From Flavisolibacter tropicus (GTDB lineage Bacteria; Bacteroidota; Bacteroidia; Chitinophagales; Chitinophagaceae): a DNA stretch of 64,000 bases. The stretch lies in assembly GCF_001644645.1 (NCBI RefSeq), contig NZ_CP011390.1, forward strand, positions 5,349,501 to 5,413,500. The letters run 5' to 3'. The notes beneath the pieces are model-generated. The model worked only from the letters and a program-made list of their open reading frames with translations, was not told the origin of the DNA and searched no databases. Shown here piece after piece: positions 44,879 through 52,508 of the stretch (position 1 is its first letter; every line of letters begins with the position of its first letter). Position numbers and translations under genes: made by a program.

Positions 44879-45007
44879 CTAACACAGGTTTCCCCGAAAT
44901 ACAGGAAACGAAGCATAGGCTCAGCTAACCAATTCTATTTATCTTCATATTAAACCTGAGGCTACAGAAGCACAGACTGCCTGTACTTCGTAAAGCCCTT
45001 CACGTTA
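44879..45007. repeat. large imperfect fold-back between two ORFans
   Basis: It begins GCTAAC and ends GTTAGC. An internal inverted pair, ACGAAG with AGGC (44910-44925) against its complement (44980-44993), and a nested CTCAG/CTGAG pair can form a branched stem. The role is unknown. Confidence 0.45.
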
Positions 45008-45035
45008 GCAGCAACCTTGAGCAATCCATATAAAC

Positions 45036-45548
45036 ATGAGAGAGCATAACAAACGGTGGTTAATGAGTGTTATGAAAACATCGGGCAGCAAAAGAGAGCG
45101 TGTCCATAATGGGAGTTATGCTGACGAACGCCATTTGCAAAAAACAAAAGATTATGACGACTTGCCATCTCATGAGAGCATTAAGACCACTCAGAAATTT
45201 GGAAATGGAAAAATCAATTATGGACTACTTGTCCGATTCCTGCGCAATCAAGTAGGCAACGATTGGGACCAGGTATACTCTGAAATTATTTCCAGAATAC
45301 CAACTAAGCTATTAGACTACAAAGAAATGGTCTTTTGGTTTGTAGCAGATAATGTAGATATTATTGATGGTCGACCTTGGAACAAGAAAACTCAACAATT
45401 TATTTGGACAGGCGAGTCATTTGGGCCCGTTCACCATACAGAAATAAAGCAAGCACCTGAGTTCCGGGAATTTTATGTAGATCCCCAAACGAATAAACTG
45501 GTTCATATCGAGCAGAAGGCTTTCAAAAGAATTTGCAAAAGAGATTAA
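45036..45548 (+). CDS. protein of unknown function, 170 residues
   Basis: A soluble, Lys/Arg-rich protein without signal peptide. Recognisable parts are a basic N-terminus (KTSGSKRERVHNGSYADERH), a central helical block (LLVRFLRNQVGNDWDQVYSEIISRIPTKLL) and a C-terminal half with aromatic residues and a final KAFKRICKRD. I recognise no named domain. ORFans like this are scattered in accessory regions of Bacteroidota. It is flanked by fold-back DNA on both sides (44879-45007 and 45571-45655), an arrangement shared with other small genes here. Confidence 0.55.
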   Translation: MREHNKRWLMSVMKTSGSKRERVHNGSYADERHLQKTKDYDDLPSHESIKTTQKFGNGKINYGLLVRFLRNQVGNDWDQVYSEIISRIPTKLLDYKEMVFWFVADNVDIIDGRPWNKKTQQFIWTGESFGPVHHTEIKQAPEFREFYVDPQTNKLVHIEQKAFKRICKRD

Positions 45549-45570
45549 GTATGAAAAGGGCAGCTGCTAA

Positions 45571-45655
45571 CCCTTAGCTATTCGTAGTGTTCTACAAATT
45601 ATAAACTGCGGACAGCGTGAACTATAATTTAATCTTTTACTACGAATAGCAAGGG
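45571..45655. repeat. dispersed hairpin repeat, copy 2 (complete)
   Basis: The left arm (45571-45588) pairs with the right arm (45639-45655) over 17 bp with a single bulged A. The loop can pair further (AATTATA with TATAATT). The left arm and adjoining bases to 45606 recur at 40821-40857. It lies 22 bases after a small gene. Confidence 0.75.
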
Positions 45656-45896
45656 CTATTTGAACCCCATTATACAAGCTGCATTAATAGTATATTTTGG
45701 CGCTGCGTTAAATAAGCACGGCAGGTAACATCGGCTTGTCAATATGCTGGCTGACGACCAATCATCGTACTTTTTTTCTCTAATCAACTTTATCTAACTT
45801 GCCAAGGCAGACGGAATTCTACTGTCAGTACATCGGAAGGCCCTGTTCCGTCATGCTAAAGTACCCTTACGGTTTCACCACCAAAACACTAAAACC
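45656..45896. other. intergenic region upstream of the Rid-like gene
   Basis: About 240 bases with no gene or clear repeat. Any promoter of the Rid-family lipoprotein gene would lie here; no confident match to the Bacteroidota promoter consensus was found. Confidence 0.4.
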
Positions 45897-46394
45897 ATGG
45901 TAAGGATTGCTTTATTTGGCCTTTTAATTGGCTCTTCAATTCTTAATAGCTGCAACAACGCTGACAATACGAAATCAACAGCAGAAAGTGAAAGAAAGAA
46001 TACAGACACACTTGCGTATTTTAACCTGCGTCCGGCATTGGAAAAGGAGTATGGCTATACGCATGCTGTAAAAATTGGAGACGATCTTAAAATTTCCGGA
46101 GCAGTTAGCATGAATGAATCAGGAGTCATTGTTGCGCCGGGCGACATGGAACAACAGATGAAAAATTGCTACAGCGATTTAGAAACGATCTTACAACATT
46201 ATGGATACACGTTTGACGATGTCGTGGTGGAAAATATCTACACAACTAATATGGCCGATTTTATAAAGGTTTCTGGCTTTCGTAACACTATTTATAAAAA
46301 GCAATTTCCGACAGGTACCTGGCTTGAAGTTAAAGGATTGGCAGTATCGGGGCAGCTGATTGAGATTGATATGGAGGCCCACAAGACGAAATAG
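45897..46394 (+). CDS. RidA/YjgF-family protein with lipoprotein signal
   Basis: 165 residues. A lipoprotein signal ends SILNSC (Cys19), then a Rid-type fold: ALEKEYGYTHAVKIGDDLKISGAVSM, PGDMEQQMKNCYSDLETILQHYGYTFDDVV, TTNMADF, and FPTGTWLEVKGLAVSGQLIEIDMEA. RidA hydrolyses reactive enamines and imines in the cytoplasm. The catalytic Arg of RidA, normally in a GARxxV-type segment, is replaced by TGTWLEV, so this envelope-located relative probably does something else. No partner gene is adjacent. Confidence 0.85.
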   Translation: MVRIALFGLLIGSSILNSCNNADNTKSTAESERKNTDTLAYFNLRPALEKEYGYTHAVKIGDDLKISGAVSMNESGVIVAPGDMEQQMKNCYSDLETILQHYGYTFDDVVVENIYTTNMADFIKVSGFRNTIYKKQFPTGTWLEVKGLAVSGQLIEIDMEAHKTK

Positions 46395-46402
46395 TAATCA
46401 TC

Positions 46403-46460
46403 GGTCCCCCTTGTGTCTCCTCTTTCTAGTAAATGCTAAGGCGAGGGACACGGTGGCCTG
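46403..46460. repeat. intergenic palindrome, copy 2 of a two-copy family
   Basis: A degenerate inverted repeat that shares the words TGTCTCC and GACACGG, and their spacing, with 38802-38851. It lies just after the Rid-like gene. Confidence 0.55.
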
Positions 46461-46528
46461 GCGAAATAATTAGACCTATATTTGACCCATTACAACGTAC
46501 AAATAAGTCTGTGCTTTAAGCTTTGTTA

Positions 46529-46807
46529 ATGGATACCAGACCTTTTGAAATCATTGCTTTTTTATGCATTGTCCTGTTGTGTTGGAGAGTATATATTGCT
46601 ATCCGATTGGATAGAATGCGAACAGGTGGAAAAGTGTTTTTTACTAAATTCCTTTTTGGTATATATGCACTTGAAGCGTTGCTACCTATACTAAGAAATG
46701 GTGATAGTAAAGAAGAACATCAACTCATAAAAACAGCTAACAGATTAGTCATTCTATTTTATGTATTAGCTGTGGGCTTCTTTATTGCTGTAAAGTATAC
46801 AGTCTAA
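46529..46807 (+). CDS. small membrane protein of unknown function
   Basis: 92 residues from the ATG at 46529; a TTG two codons earlier is also possible. Two or three hydrophobic segments (about 5-22, possibly 36-52, and 72-89) are separated by a basic loop (RLDRMRTGGKVFF) and a charged loop (NGDSKEEHQLIK). I recognise no family. It stands alone, with the palindromic repeat 46403-46460 before it and an unrelated minus-strand gene after it. It could be an inner membrane protein; nothing points to a process. Confidence 0.5.
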   Translation: MDTRPFEIIAFLCIVLLCWRVYIAIRLDRMRTGGKVFFTKFLFGIYALEALLPILRNGDSKEEHQLIKTANRLVILFYVLAVGFFIAVKYTV

Positions 46808-46909
46808 GCAGGGCTTCACCGACAGGTTTATGGCTTGGCGAGCCCCGCTAATACTTGAGTATCCAATTAATTAATGGAAATGTTCAAACTGTTTGAATGC
46901 TTTCACAGG

Positions 46910-47200
46910 CTAGCTTCCCGCAAACGGTGTCCCAAAGATGCCCACGGCCAATTCTGCCCAAACAAGTAAAAACGCTATTACTATTGCAACACAGATGGCT
47001 ATGCGATAATCCAGCTTTCTAACCTTCCTGATTACAAACTCACACGCCAGGCCAGTGCCAAGCAGCAACACGCCCATAATAAGAAAGTCGCCTAGCTTCC
47101 AATCCACTTCTGTGGTAAACTGCATAGCTATGAAGGGTATAAGTAATAAAAGAACTACAGAGAGTAGAATGCCAATCAGTCTTTTGTTTTGTGTAATCAT
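46910..47200 (-). CDS. three-helix membrane protein of unknown function
   Basis: 96 residues with three hydrophobic helices (about 8-27, 36-55, 66-90), short basic loops (RKVRKLDYR), and a Gly/Pro-rich end. Proteins of this size and shape occur widely in Bacteroidota next to winged-helix regulators, but no family name can be given. The upstream DNA carries two matched 17-base palindromes at 47344-47387 that look like a paired operator, and a possible gene remnant lies between them and this start. Confidence 0.6.
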   Translation of the reverse strand: MITQNKRLIGILLSVVLLLLIPFIAMQFTTEVDWKLGDFLIMGVLLLGTGLACEFVIRKVRKLDYRIAICVAIVIAFLLVWAELAVGIFGTPFAGS

Positions 47201-47343
47201 AAGTGATTTGTTTAAGTATAATTTGTTAGGATAGTTTGGTTGTTAGAAATTCGTTAGCATACGATTAATCTTATCAAGCCTTTCATATTGCTCTTTGTAT
47301 TTCTTCTACTTGTCCAGTTTCTGCCCTTATGGTGCTTTAATTC
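47201..47343 (-). pseudogene. possible remnant of a coding sequence
   Basis: On the minus strand the frame ending with TAA at 47243-47245 reads KKYKEQYERLDKINRMLTNF, a charged helical tail of protein-like composition, preceded by an in-frame TAG and KLDK. No intact frame continues upstream. It may be the end of a lost regulator gene. Evidence is weak. Confidence 0.25.
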
Positions 47344-47388
47344 ACTTTGCAGTTCAAAGTAAACGAAAGTACTTTGTATTTCAAAGTA
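47343..47388. promoter_or_regulatory. paired palindromic operator-like sites
   Basis: Two inverted repeats of the form ACTTTG-N5-CAAAGT (47344-47360 and 47371-47387), with centres 27 bases apart, i.e. about two and a half helical turns. The outer bases also match (CACTTTG/TACTTTG and CAAAGTA). This is the form of a site for a dimeric repressor or activator. The nearest gene it could control is 46910-47200 on the minus strand. Confidence 0.6.
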
Positions 47389-47601
47389 ATTGTGGGGAAA
47401 TTTATCTAAATCTTTATCTAGAGGCCCCTAATAGGGGGAAGCAGCAATCTTGAGGCTGAGGTTTTGTATACTACTTTAGAATAATTTACGGTCTCGGCAG
47501 GAGCTTATTGGCCTAGCCATATTACTAGATCTAAAAGAAAAGCTGACAGCAACTTAGTACCTAGCTCTAGCATCCTATCTGCTTCAATCTCTTAAGGGCA
47601 A
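47389..47601. other. intergenic region, no feature recognised
   Basis: About 210 bases without a gene. It contains a short GGGGCCCCTA-like inverted word near 47421-47440 only. Confidence 0.4.
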
Positions 47602-48213
47602 TTACCACCCACTGCATGTCCAGGTACTATAATATCCTTGGGTAGCATACAAGCTCGTACCACTATCTTGTTTAGTCGCTATTGCTTTTGGCTTGACTAC
47701 CTCTTTCTGTAATTGTCCCTGCTCACTCACCTGCCAGGACGATAAGCGGCCAGTAGTAAGCTTTTTGCTTTTGCGTTTGGGTTTAGGTGGAGTATAAGCT
47801 GGTAGTGAAACCAATTTGGGTGCATTATCTGTTTCTACAGTCATCGTAGGGATAGTCTGTTCAACAGTTGGCTTCACCTTTCCAAACTCCTGCAACAGTA
47901 AGGCCTTGATCTTTTCCTCCGTCATGCCTTTGCGCAACATCCGTACGGCCTTACCTGTTAGCTTGCCAAACAGCCCATGTTTGCGCACTGTCTTGGGCAG
48001 GGTGTAGTACCACTTGCGCACCATTTTAGAAGCCTCCTTGAACTCCCGCTTGCGCAGGCACAGCAGTGGGTAGTGTTCGTCCTGGCTCATGCGTTTTTTG
48101 GTACCAGTGGTGGGTTCGCCTTTTAGGCGCATGTAGTACCTGCCGTTCATCTGGTAAAACACCATATCGTCAATGGTGCCGGTAATAAAGAGTGGTCCTG
48201 CCTGTCGTGCCAT
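47602..48213 (-). CDS. basic protein of unknown function, Bacteroidota-specific type
   Basis: 203 residues, strongly basic. The start MARQAGPLFITGTIDDMVFYQMNGRYYMRLKG is characteristic of a family of hypothetical proteins found in many Bacteroidota, which begin with a GxIxG(T/D)xxFY segment. A helical middle (KMVRKWYYTLPKTVRKHGLFGKLTGKAVRML) follows, then a Pro/Lys-rich low-complexity linker (about 140-165) and a Ser/Thr/Tyr-rich end. It lacks a signal peptide. The charge suggests nucleic-acid binding, but no activity is established. It closes the accessory stretch. Confidence 0.6.
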   Translation of the reverse strand: MARQAGPLFITGTIDDMVFYQMNGRYYMRLKGEPTTGTKKRMSQDEHYPLLCLRKREFKEASKMVRKWYYTLPKTVRKHGLFGKLTGKAVRMLRKGMTEEKIKALLLQEFGKVKPTVEQTIPTMTVETDNAPKLVSLPAYTPPKPKRKSKKLTTGRLSSWQVSEQGQLQKEVVKPKAIATKQDSGTSLYATQGYYSTWTCSGW

Positions 48214-48889
48214 AGGGTTGTTTTTTTAAGTTTAATACTAAACTATTTAGTAAAAATAACCCTTCCTTTTTATCCTTACAAGCCGCAGCCTCTTTAGTTA
48301 TACACATGTAAATTGCCTTGAATGTCACACGCCGGCCCCCTCGAAGAGCAGCCCTCTTGCGCGCTCCATCCGGATGCCGGCTGTAACGCCTCTTGCTTTT
48401 GGCAGGCGTAATTTATTTCAGCAGCTGCTCTCCCTCTCCAATCAGCCATCAGCCATCCTTACATCAGCCATATTCCCGCAAATCCTTAAATCTCCCCCAA
48501 TCCCGGTTCAGACATCCTCCACCTTACGTCATACGTCCTTCATAGTAACGTCTAGGAAACGTCCTATAAGTCAGTAGGGAACGTGTAGGTTCACCCGTAC
48601 CTCACCCGTACATCAGCCCTTCCACAGCCCTTCCTTGGCCTGTACCACGCCACCTGGCAACCGGTAAGAGTTCATTAGAGATAATAAAGAAAATGGAATA
48701 AATAGAGTCGAAATAACTCTTGTAGAGAAGACGCTAAAGATACAAAAACTATAGCTCAACACCGTAAGCCATAATCGCTTTTGCAGGCATATTATTAATA
48801 GTTATGCTAATAAGTTACTATCGAAAAAAACGTACATACAAATTATGTAATAGTACCAACAAGGGCATCCTGTAGAAAACCGCAAGCTT
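48214..48889. other. 676-base intergenic region with several short repeats
   Basis: No gene is supported. It holds ATCAGCC words repeated near 48440-48470, a 34-base element at 48481-48514 shared with 55827-55860, and imperfect tandem words TCACCCGTACC and AGCCCTTCC at about 48592-48640. The AT-rich right part (48700-48880) probably includes the promoter of the next gene. Confidence 0.55.
48481..48514 (-). repeat. dispersed 34-base repeat, copy 1
   Basis: Matches 55827-55860 with two differences. On the minus strand it contains TCTGAACCGGGATT followed by GGGAGATTTA, a type of intergenic word common in Bacteroidota genomes. Confidence 0.75.
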
Positions 48890-49684
48890 ATGCACAAGTT
48901 TACACTTTCTATTCCTACGCCTTGCCACGAAAATTGGGATCAAATGACACCGGTTGAAAAGGGACGGTTTTGTGCCTCTTGCCAGAAGACAGTGATTGAC
49001 TTTACTAATATGACCGATCAGCAACTGGCTGCCTATTTTAAAAAGCCAACAGGGAGTGTTTGTGGACGTTTTGTAAAAGACCAACTTGAGCGGAATATCA
49101 CAGTACCAACTAAACGTATTCCTTGGCTGCGCTACTTCTTTCAGTTTACATTGCCAGCTTTTCTGTTTTCTCTGAAAGCAACTGGGCAGAAAGTGGAACG
49201 TGTTGAAAAGATTAGCATTGTTCATAGTAAAACTGATTCACCCATTAATAAACTCAGTCAGGAGGTTACACGAGATAAGCTGCAATACGATACAGTGAGA
49301 AATGATATGGCATTAACGTCAGCGTTACAGGGTATTGCAGGAGGAGTAATGGTTATACATAATCCGAAAAGAACTAAAAAAGCAATTCCATTAATCAGTA
49401 ATGCAAAACAAGATACAGCCTTTAATCAATTTAGTGTATATCCTAATCCTGCACGATCAAATGGTACAGTTACTATCGATTGCAAAAAGTTGGCAAGAGG
49501 AGCGTACTCTATGCAAATCGTAGCCATCGAGGGAAGACCGGTATATACAAAGCAGCTGGAGCTGGAACAAAAGGGAGGATTGCTACGTACCGAATTACCT
49601 GCACTTACACCTGGCCAATATGTTATCACCCTCACGAGTATTGATTCTAAGAAAGTATTTACCGAAAAGATTCAAGTATTATAA
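48890..49684 (+). CDS. four-cysteine-domain protein with type A T9SS sorting tail, first paralogue
   Basis: 264 residues. The N-terminal 60 residues hold a compact cysteine domain: Cys12 in PCHENWD, Cys28 and Cys31 in RFCASC, and Cys58 in VCGRF. A conserved KRIPWLRYFF leads into one hydrophobic segment (about 80-96) that could act as an internal signal sequence. After a variable linker the C-terminus matches the Por secretion tail: FSVYPNPARSNGTVTI, GAYSMQIVAIEG, and LTPGQYVITLTS. It is likely exported across the inner membrane and attached outside by T9SS. The paralogue follows at once. Confidence 0.75.
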   Translation: MHKFTLSIPTPCHENWDQMTPVEKGRFCASCQKTVIDFTNMTDQQLAAYFKKPTGSVCGRFVKDQLERNITVPTKRIPWLRYFFQFTLPAFLFSLKATGQKVERVEKISIVHSKTDSPINKLSQEVTRDKLQYDTVRNDMALTSALQGIAGGVMVIHNPKRTKKAIPLISNAKQDTAFNQFSVYPNPARSNGTVTIDCKKLARGAYSMQIVAIEGRPVYTKQLELEQKGGLLRTELPALTPGQYVITLTSIDSKKVFTEKIQVL

Positions 49685-49743
49685 ATCTATACGAACCGTA
49701 TGGAAATTTTTGGTGTGTGCATCTTATAAGAAACCGCTTGTTT

Positions 49744-50727
49744 ATGAAGAAATTCAACCTTACTATACCCAAGCCTTGCCATGAAAACTGGGACCAGATG
49801 ACGCCAGAAGATAAGGGCCGCTTTTGTGGTTCTTGTCAGAAAACGGTAGTTGATTTTACGAATATGAGTGACCGTGAGTTAGCCGCTTTCTTTAAGAAAT
49901 CAGTTGGTTCAGTATGTGGCCGGTTTCACCAGGATCAATTGAATCGCGAGATCACTGTTCCAAAGAAGCGCATCCCCTGGCTGCGTTACTTCTTCCATAT
50001 TGCCTGGCCAGCGTTTATTGTGATGTTGAAGTCGTGTGGGCCTAAAGACCGCGTGGTGGGAGATGTAGTTCCAGATATTTCATTATCTAATGGCGGTGCA
50101 AAAGAAAATCTAACTACGATTGTGACGATGGGCATGCCGCTTTCAGTACCAGAAGAAAATATCCCACCTCCACCTGTTGCTGGTAAAGTAGTGGCCTCAG
50201 AAGAGTTTTGCGCATTTAGTGGAATTACCGGTGATGTTGTTTTTGCACCAATTGATTCTGTGGAAGGAATTGACACTACTGCATATGTGTTGTATGAAGA
50301 TTGTTTTGGAATAGGTGTTGAAATAGATTCTGCTGTTGTAGCAGATACCACTATAAGCAATTATGATCAAGATGGCATTGATACGATTATTTCTGTTGCA
50401 CCGATTAAAACTGATAAGGAACCGGCAGCCCATTTGGTAACGGATACAAATGAATCTGAAGTTCATTCAGTAATCGCCTACCCCAATCCTTCACGCGCTG
50501 GTAGTATCTTGAATCTAAAGTTTGCAGAGAAGGAATTTACACCAGTATCTATACAATTACTGACATCTGGCGGCCAACGGGTGGTACATAAAATGTTGGG
50601 GAAGTCTGACTATTCAATGCCTTGTACACTTCAATTGCCCTCCAATCTAACCAGTGGTATTTATTTTATTCAGGTACTGTATGCAAATGGTTCTAAAGAC
50701 AAAGCAACAGTGATGGTGAGTCAGTAG
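49744..50727 (+). CDS. four-cysteine-domain protein with type A T9SS sorting tail, second paralogue
   Basis: 327 residues from the ATG at 49744, chosen over 49717 because its N-terminus then aligns residue for residue with the first paralogue. Cysteines occupy the same positions (12, 28, 31, 58), and KRIPWLRYFF and the hydrophobic segment are kept, here ending MLKSCG, which resembles a weak lipobox. The middle is acidic (many Asp and Glu, about 150-250) and unlike the first copy. The tail (VIAYPNPSRAGSILNLKF, LTSGIYFIQVLY) is again the type A sorting domain. Tandem duplication followed by divergence of the middle is likely. Confidence 0.75.
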   Translation: MKKFNLTIPKPCHENWDQMTPEDKGRFCGSCQKTVVDFTNMSDRELAAFFKKSVGSVCGRFHQDQLNREITVPKKRIPWLRYFFHIAWPAFIVMLKSCGPKDRVVGDVVPDISLSNGGAKENLTTIVTMGMPLSVPEENIPPPPVAGKVVASEEFCAFSGITGDVVFAPIDSVEGIDTTAYVLYEDCFGIGVEIDSAVVADTTISNYDQDGIDTIISVAPIKTDKEPAAHLVTDTNESEVHSVIAYPNPSRAGSILNLKFAEKEFTPVSIQLLTSGGQRVVHKMLGKSDYSMPCTLQLPSNLTSGIYFIQVLYANGSKDKATVMVSQ

Positions 50728-50740
50728 AGAACGTATTTAG

Positions 50741-50806
50741 TTGACAGTTGGTAGTTGGCAGTTGAGAGGCTCTATTTCTGACTGTCAACTATCGACTGCC
50801 AGTTAT
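50741..50806. repeat. intergenic fold-back built from short periodic words
   Basis: TTGACAGTTGGTAGTTGGCAGTTGA-type words (first half) face TGACTGTCAACTATCGACTGCCAGTT-type words (second half) in inverted orientation between two convergent genes. It may work as a two-way terminator. Related words recur at 55786-55802. Confidence 0.6.
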
Positions 50807-50823
50807 CATTTGCGTGGTTCTGC

Positions 50824-51729
50824 TTACTTATTGGTAAAAGCCGGATGATAATTCTCTAATGTCTTGCGTAGATATTCACGATCCAGGTGTGTGTAGATCT
50901 CTGTAGTAGTAATGCTTTCATGTCCCAGCATTTCCTGCACCGCACGCAAGTCGGCGCCACCTTCTACCAGGTGCGTAGCAAAGGAATGGCGGAAGGTGTG
51001 GGGTGAGATGGTTTTCTTCAATTCGGCTTTTGCTGCCAGGTCTTTAATGATCAGGAAGATCATTACTCGCGTTAGCCGGCTTCCTCTGCGGTTGAGGAAA
51101 AGTATATCTTCTTCACCCGACTTTGGTTTTATAGTATTGCGGATATGCTCCCGGTAAATGCCAATGTATTTGATGGCATCGCTACCAATAGGCACCAGCC
51201 GCTCTTTGTTGCCTTTACCAATTACACGGATAAAGCCTACATCTAAAAACAACTGTGATATTTTTAAGTTAACGACCTCGCTTACACGAAGTCCGCAGCT
51301 ATACAGTGTTTCCAAAATAGCCTTATTACGTCCGCCTTCAGGAGTGCTTAGATCAACTTGTGAAATGAGCAGTTCAATCTCTTCAAAGGAAAGTGTATCG
51401 GGTAGGTGGCGTACCAGCTTAGGTGCTTCCAATAAAGTGCTGGGGTCTTTCTTGGAAATATCTTCCAGTAAACAGAATTTATAAAACGTGCGGATACCTG
51501 AAATGATACGGGCTTGTGAGCTTTGCGTCATACCCAGCTCTGCAATCCATTTAATGAATTTCTGTAAATCAGCAAGGGTTACCTGGTCGGGTGTTTTTGC
51601 CAACTGCTGGTCTTCTAAAAAAGTAGTCAGCTTCTCTATGTCGTTCAAATAGGCCTCAATAGAATTATTGGCCAGCGAACGCTCCAGCTGCAGATAAGCT
51701 TTAAATCCTTTTTTATAGGGCAACCACAT
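50824..51729 (-). CDS. xerD: site-specific tyrosine recombinase XerD
   Basis: 301 residues, the usual length. It has the N-terminal SAM-like core-binding domain and C-terminal catalytic domain with all residues of the tyrosine recombinase site: Arg148 (CGLRVSE), Lys172 (GKGNKER), His244 and Arg247 (SPHTFRHS), His270 (LGHESI), and the nucleophile Tyr279 (EIYTH). These numbers equal those I recall for E. coli XerD. With XerC it resolves chromosome dimers at dif. There are no neighbouring integrase cargo features, so this is the housekeeping enzyme. Confidence 0.92.
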   Translation of the reverse strand: MWLPYKKGFKAYLQLERSLANNSIEAYLNDIEKLTTFLEDQQLAKTPDQVTLADLQKFIKWIAELGMTQSSQARIISGIRTFYKFCLLEDISKKDPSTLLEAPKLVRHLPDTLSFEEIELLISQVDLSTPEGGRNKAILETLYSCGLRVSEVVNLKISQLFLDVGFIRVIGKGNKERLVPIGSDAIKYIGIYREHIRNTIKPKSGEEDILFLNRRGSRLTRVMIFLIIKDLAAKAELKKTISPHTFRHSFATHLVEGGADLRAVQEMLGHESITTTEIYTHLDREYLRKTLENYHPAFTNK

Positions 51730-51765
51730 TTAATTGCAGATTTGAGATTTCAGATTTGGCTACAA

Positions 51766-51874
51766 GCTGCACGCTGCACGCTGCACGCTGCACGCAAAGA
51801 GTGACCGAATGATAGGACATCCTTTCACGTCTCACGTTTCACGGCTTAAAGCGTGCAGCGTGCAGCTTGCAGCT
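51766..51874. repeat. inverted pair of 7-bp tandem repeats
   Basis: Four exact tandem copies of GCTGCAC (51766-51793) face GCGTGCAGCGTGCAGC-TTGCAGCT (51851-51874) in opposite direction. The pair can form a stem of more than 20 bp around a loop of about 57 bases, between the divergent xerD and YkgJ-like genes. Confidence 0.8.
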
Positions 51875-51932
51875 TTCAAAAGTACATCCATTCTTCAACG
51901 AAATGCCTATCTTAGGGAGAGAAGCATTCCCT

Positions 51933-52436
51933 ATGTCGAATTATCTTAAGAAGTTCAACCTGAGTGTGATCCAGAGCCGTTCCCGCCTGCGTCGTTTCTT
52001 AACTAAGCTGGAGAAGCAACCACCTAAGACATTAGACCTGATAGCGGAAGAAGTGGATAAGGAGGTATGGGCAGAAACCAATTGCCTGGCCTGTTCTAAC
52101 TGCTGCCGTAATATGACACCTACTTATACCTTCCAGGACATAAAGCGGATAGCCACCCATTTTAGAATGAGCATTAGTGACTTTAAAGCCAAGTGGCTGT
52201 ACAAGAACAAGCAAGGCGAGTGGATGAATGTCAGCCAACCCTGCCAGTTCCTGGACCTAAAGACCAATATGTGTTCTATCTATGCCATCCGGCCACAAGA
52301 CTGTGCCGACTTCCCCCACCTAACGAAAAAGAAGATGGTGGATTATATGCATGTGCACAAACAAAATGTACAGTATTGTCCGGCTACGTTTAAGATGGTA
52401 GAGAAGATGATGGAAAGGGTAGGAATACTTAGGTGA
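51933..52436 (+). CDS. YkgJ-family cysteine cluster protein
   Basis: 167 residues from the ATG at 51933. The frame is open to 51867, but the earlier part lies within the repeat DNA. Cysteines are arranged as in the YkgJ/CxxCxxCC family: CLACSNCCRNM near residue 50, CQFLDLKTNMCSIYAIRPQDCADFP near 105-130, and YCPATF near the end. The family is thought to bind zinc or an iron-sulfur cluster; its function is not established. The protein has no signal peptide and should be cytoplasmic. Confidence 0.82.
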   Translation: MSNYLKKFNLSVIQSRSRLRRFLTKLEKQPPKTLDLIAEEVDKEVWAETNCLACSNCCRNMTPTYTFQDIKRIATHFRMSISDFKAKWLYKNKQGEWMNVSQPCQFLDLKTNMCSIYAIRPQDCADFPHLTKKKMVDYMHVHKQNVQYCPATFKMVEKMMERVGILR

Positions 52437-52508
52437 AAATTCCAAAGGAGAAAAAACAAATACCAAAATCCAAATGCCATCCTTCAGGTCTTAAATTCGA
52501 AAAACGAA

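Noticed and set aside
44879..45655. Integron attC sites between small cassettes
   Set aside because: The end words GCTAAC/GTTAGC do not fit the RYYYAAC/GTTRRRY core, no integron integrase is present, and the folds differ between gaps.
50824..51729. XerD as integrase of a mobile island
   Set aside because: Catalytic residue numbering equals the housekeeping XerD and no attachment-site duplication or phage genes are nearby.
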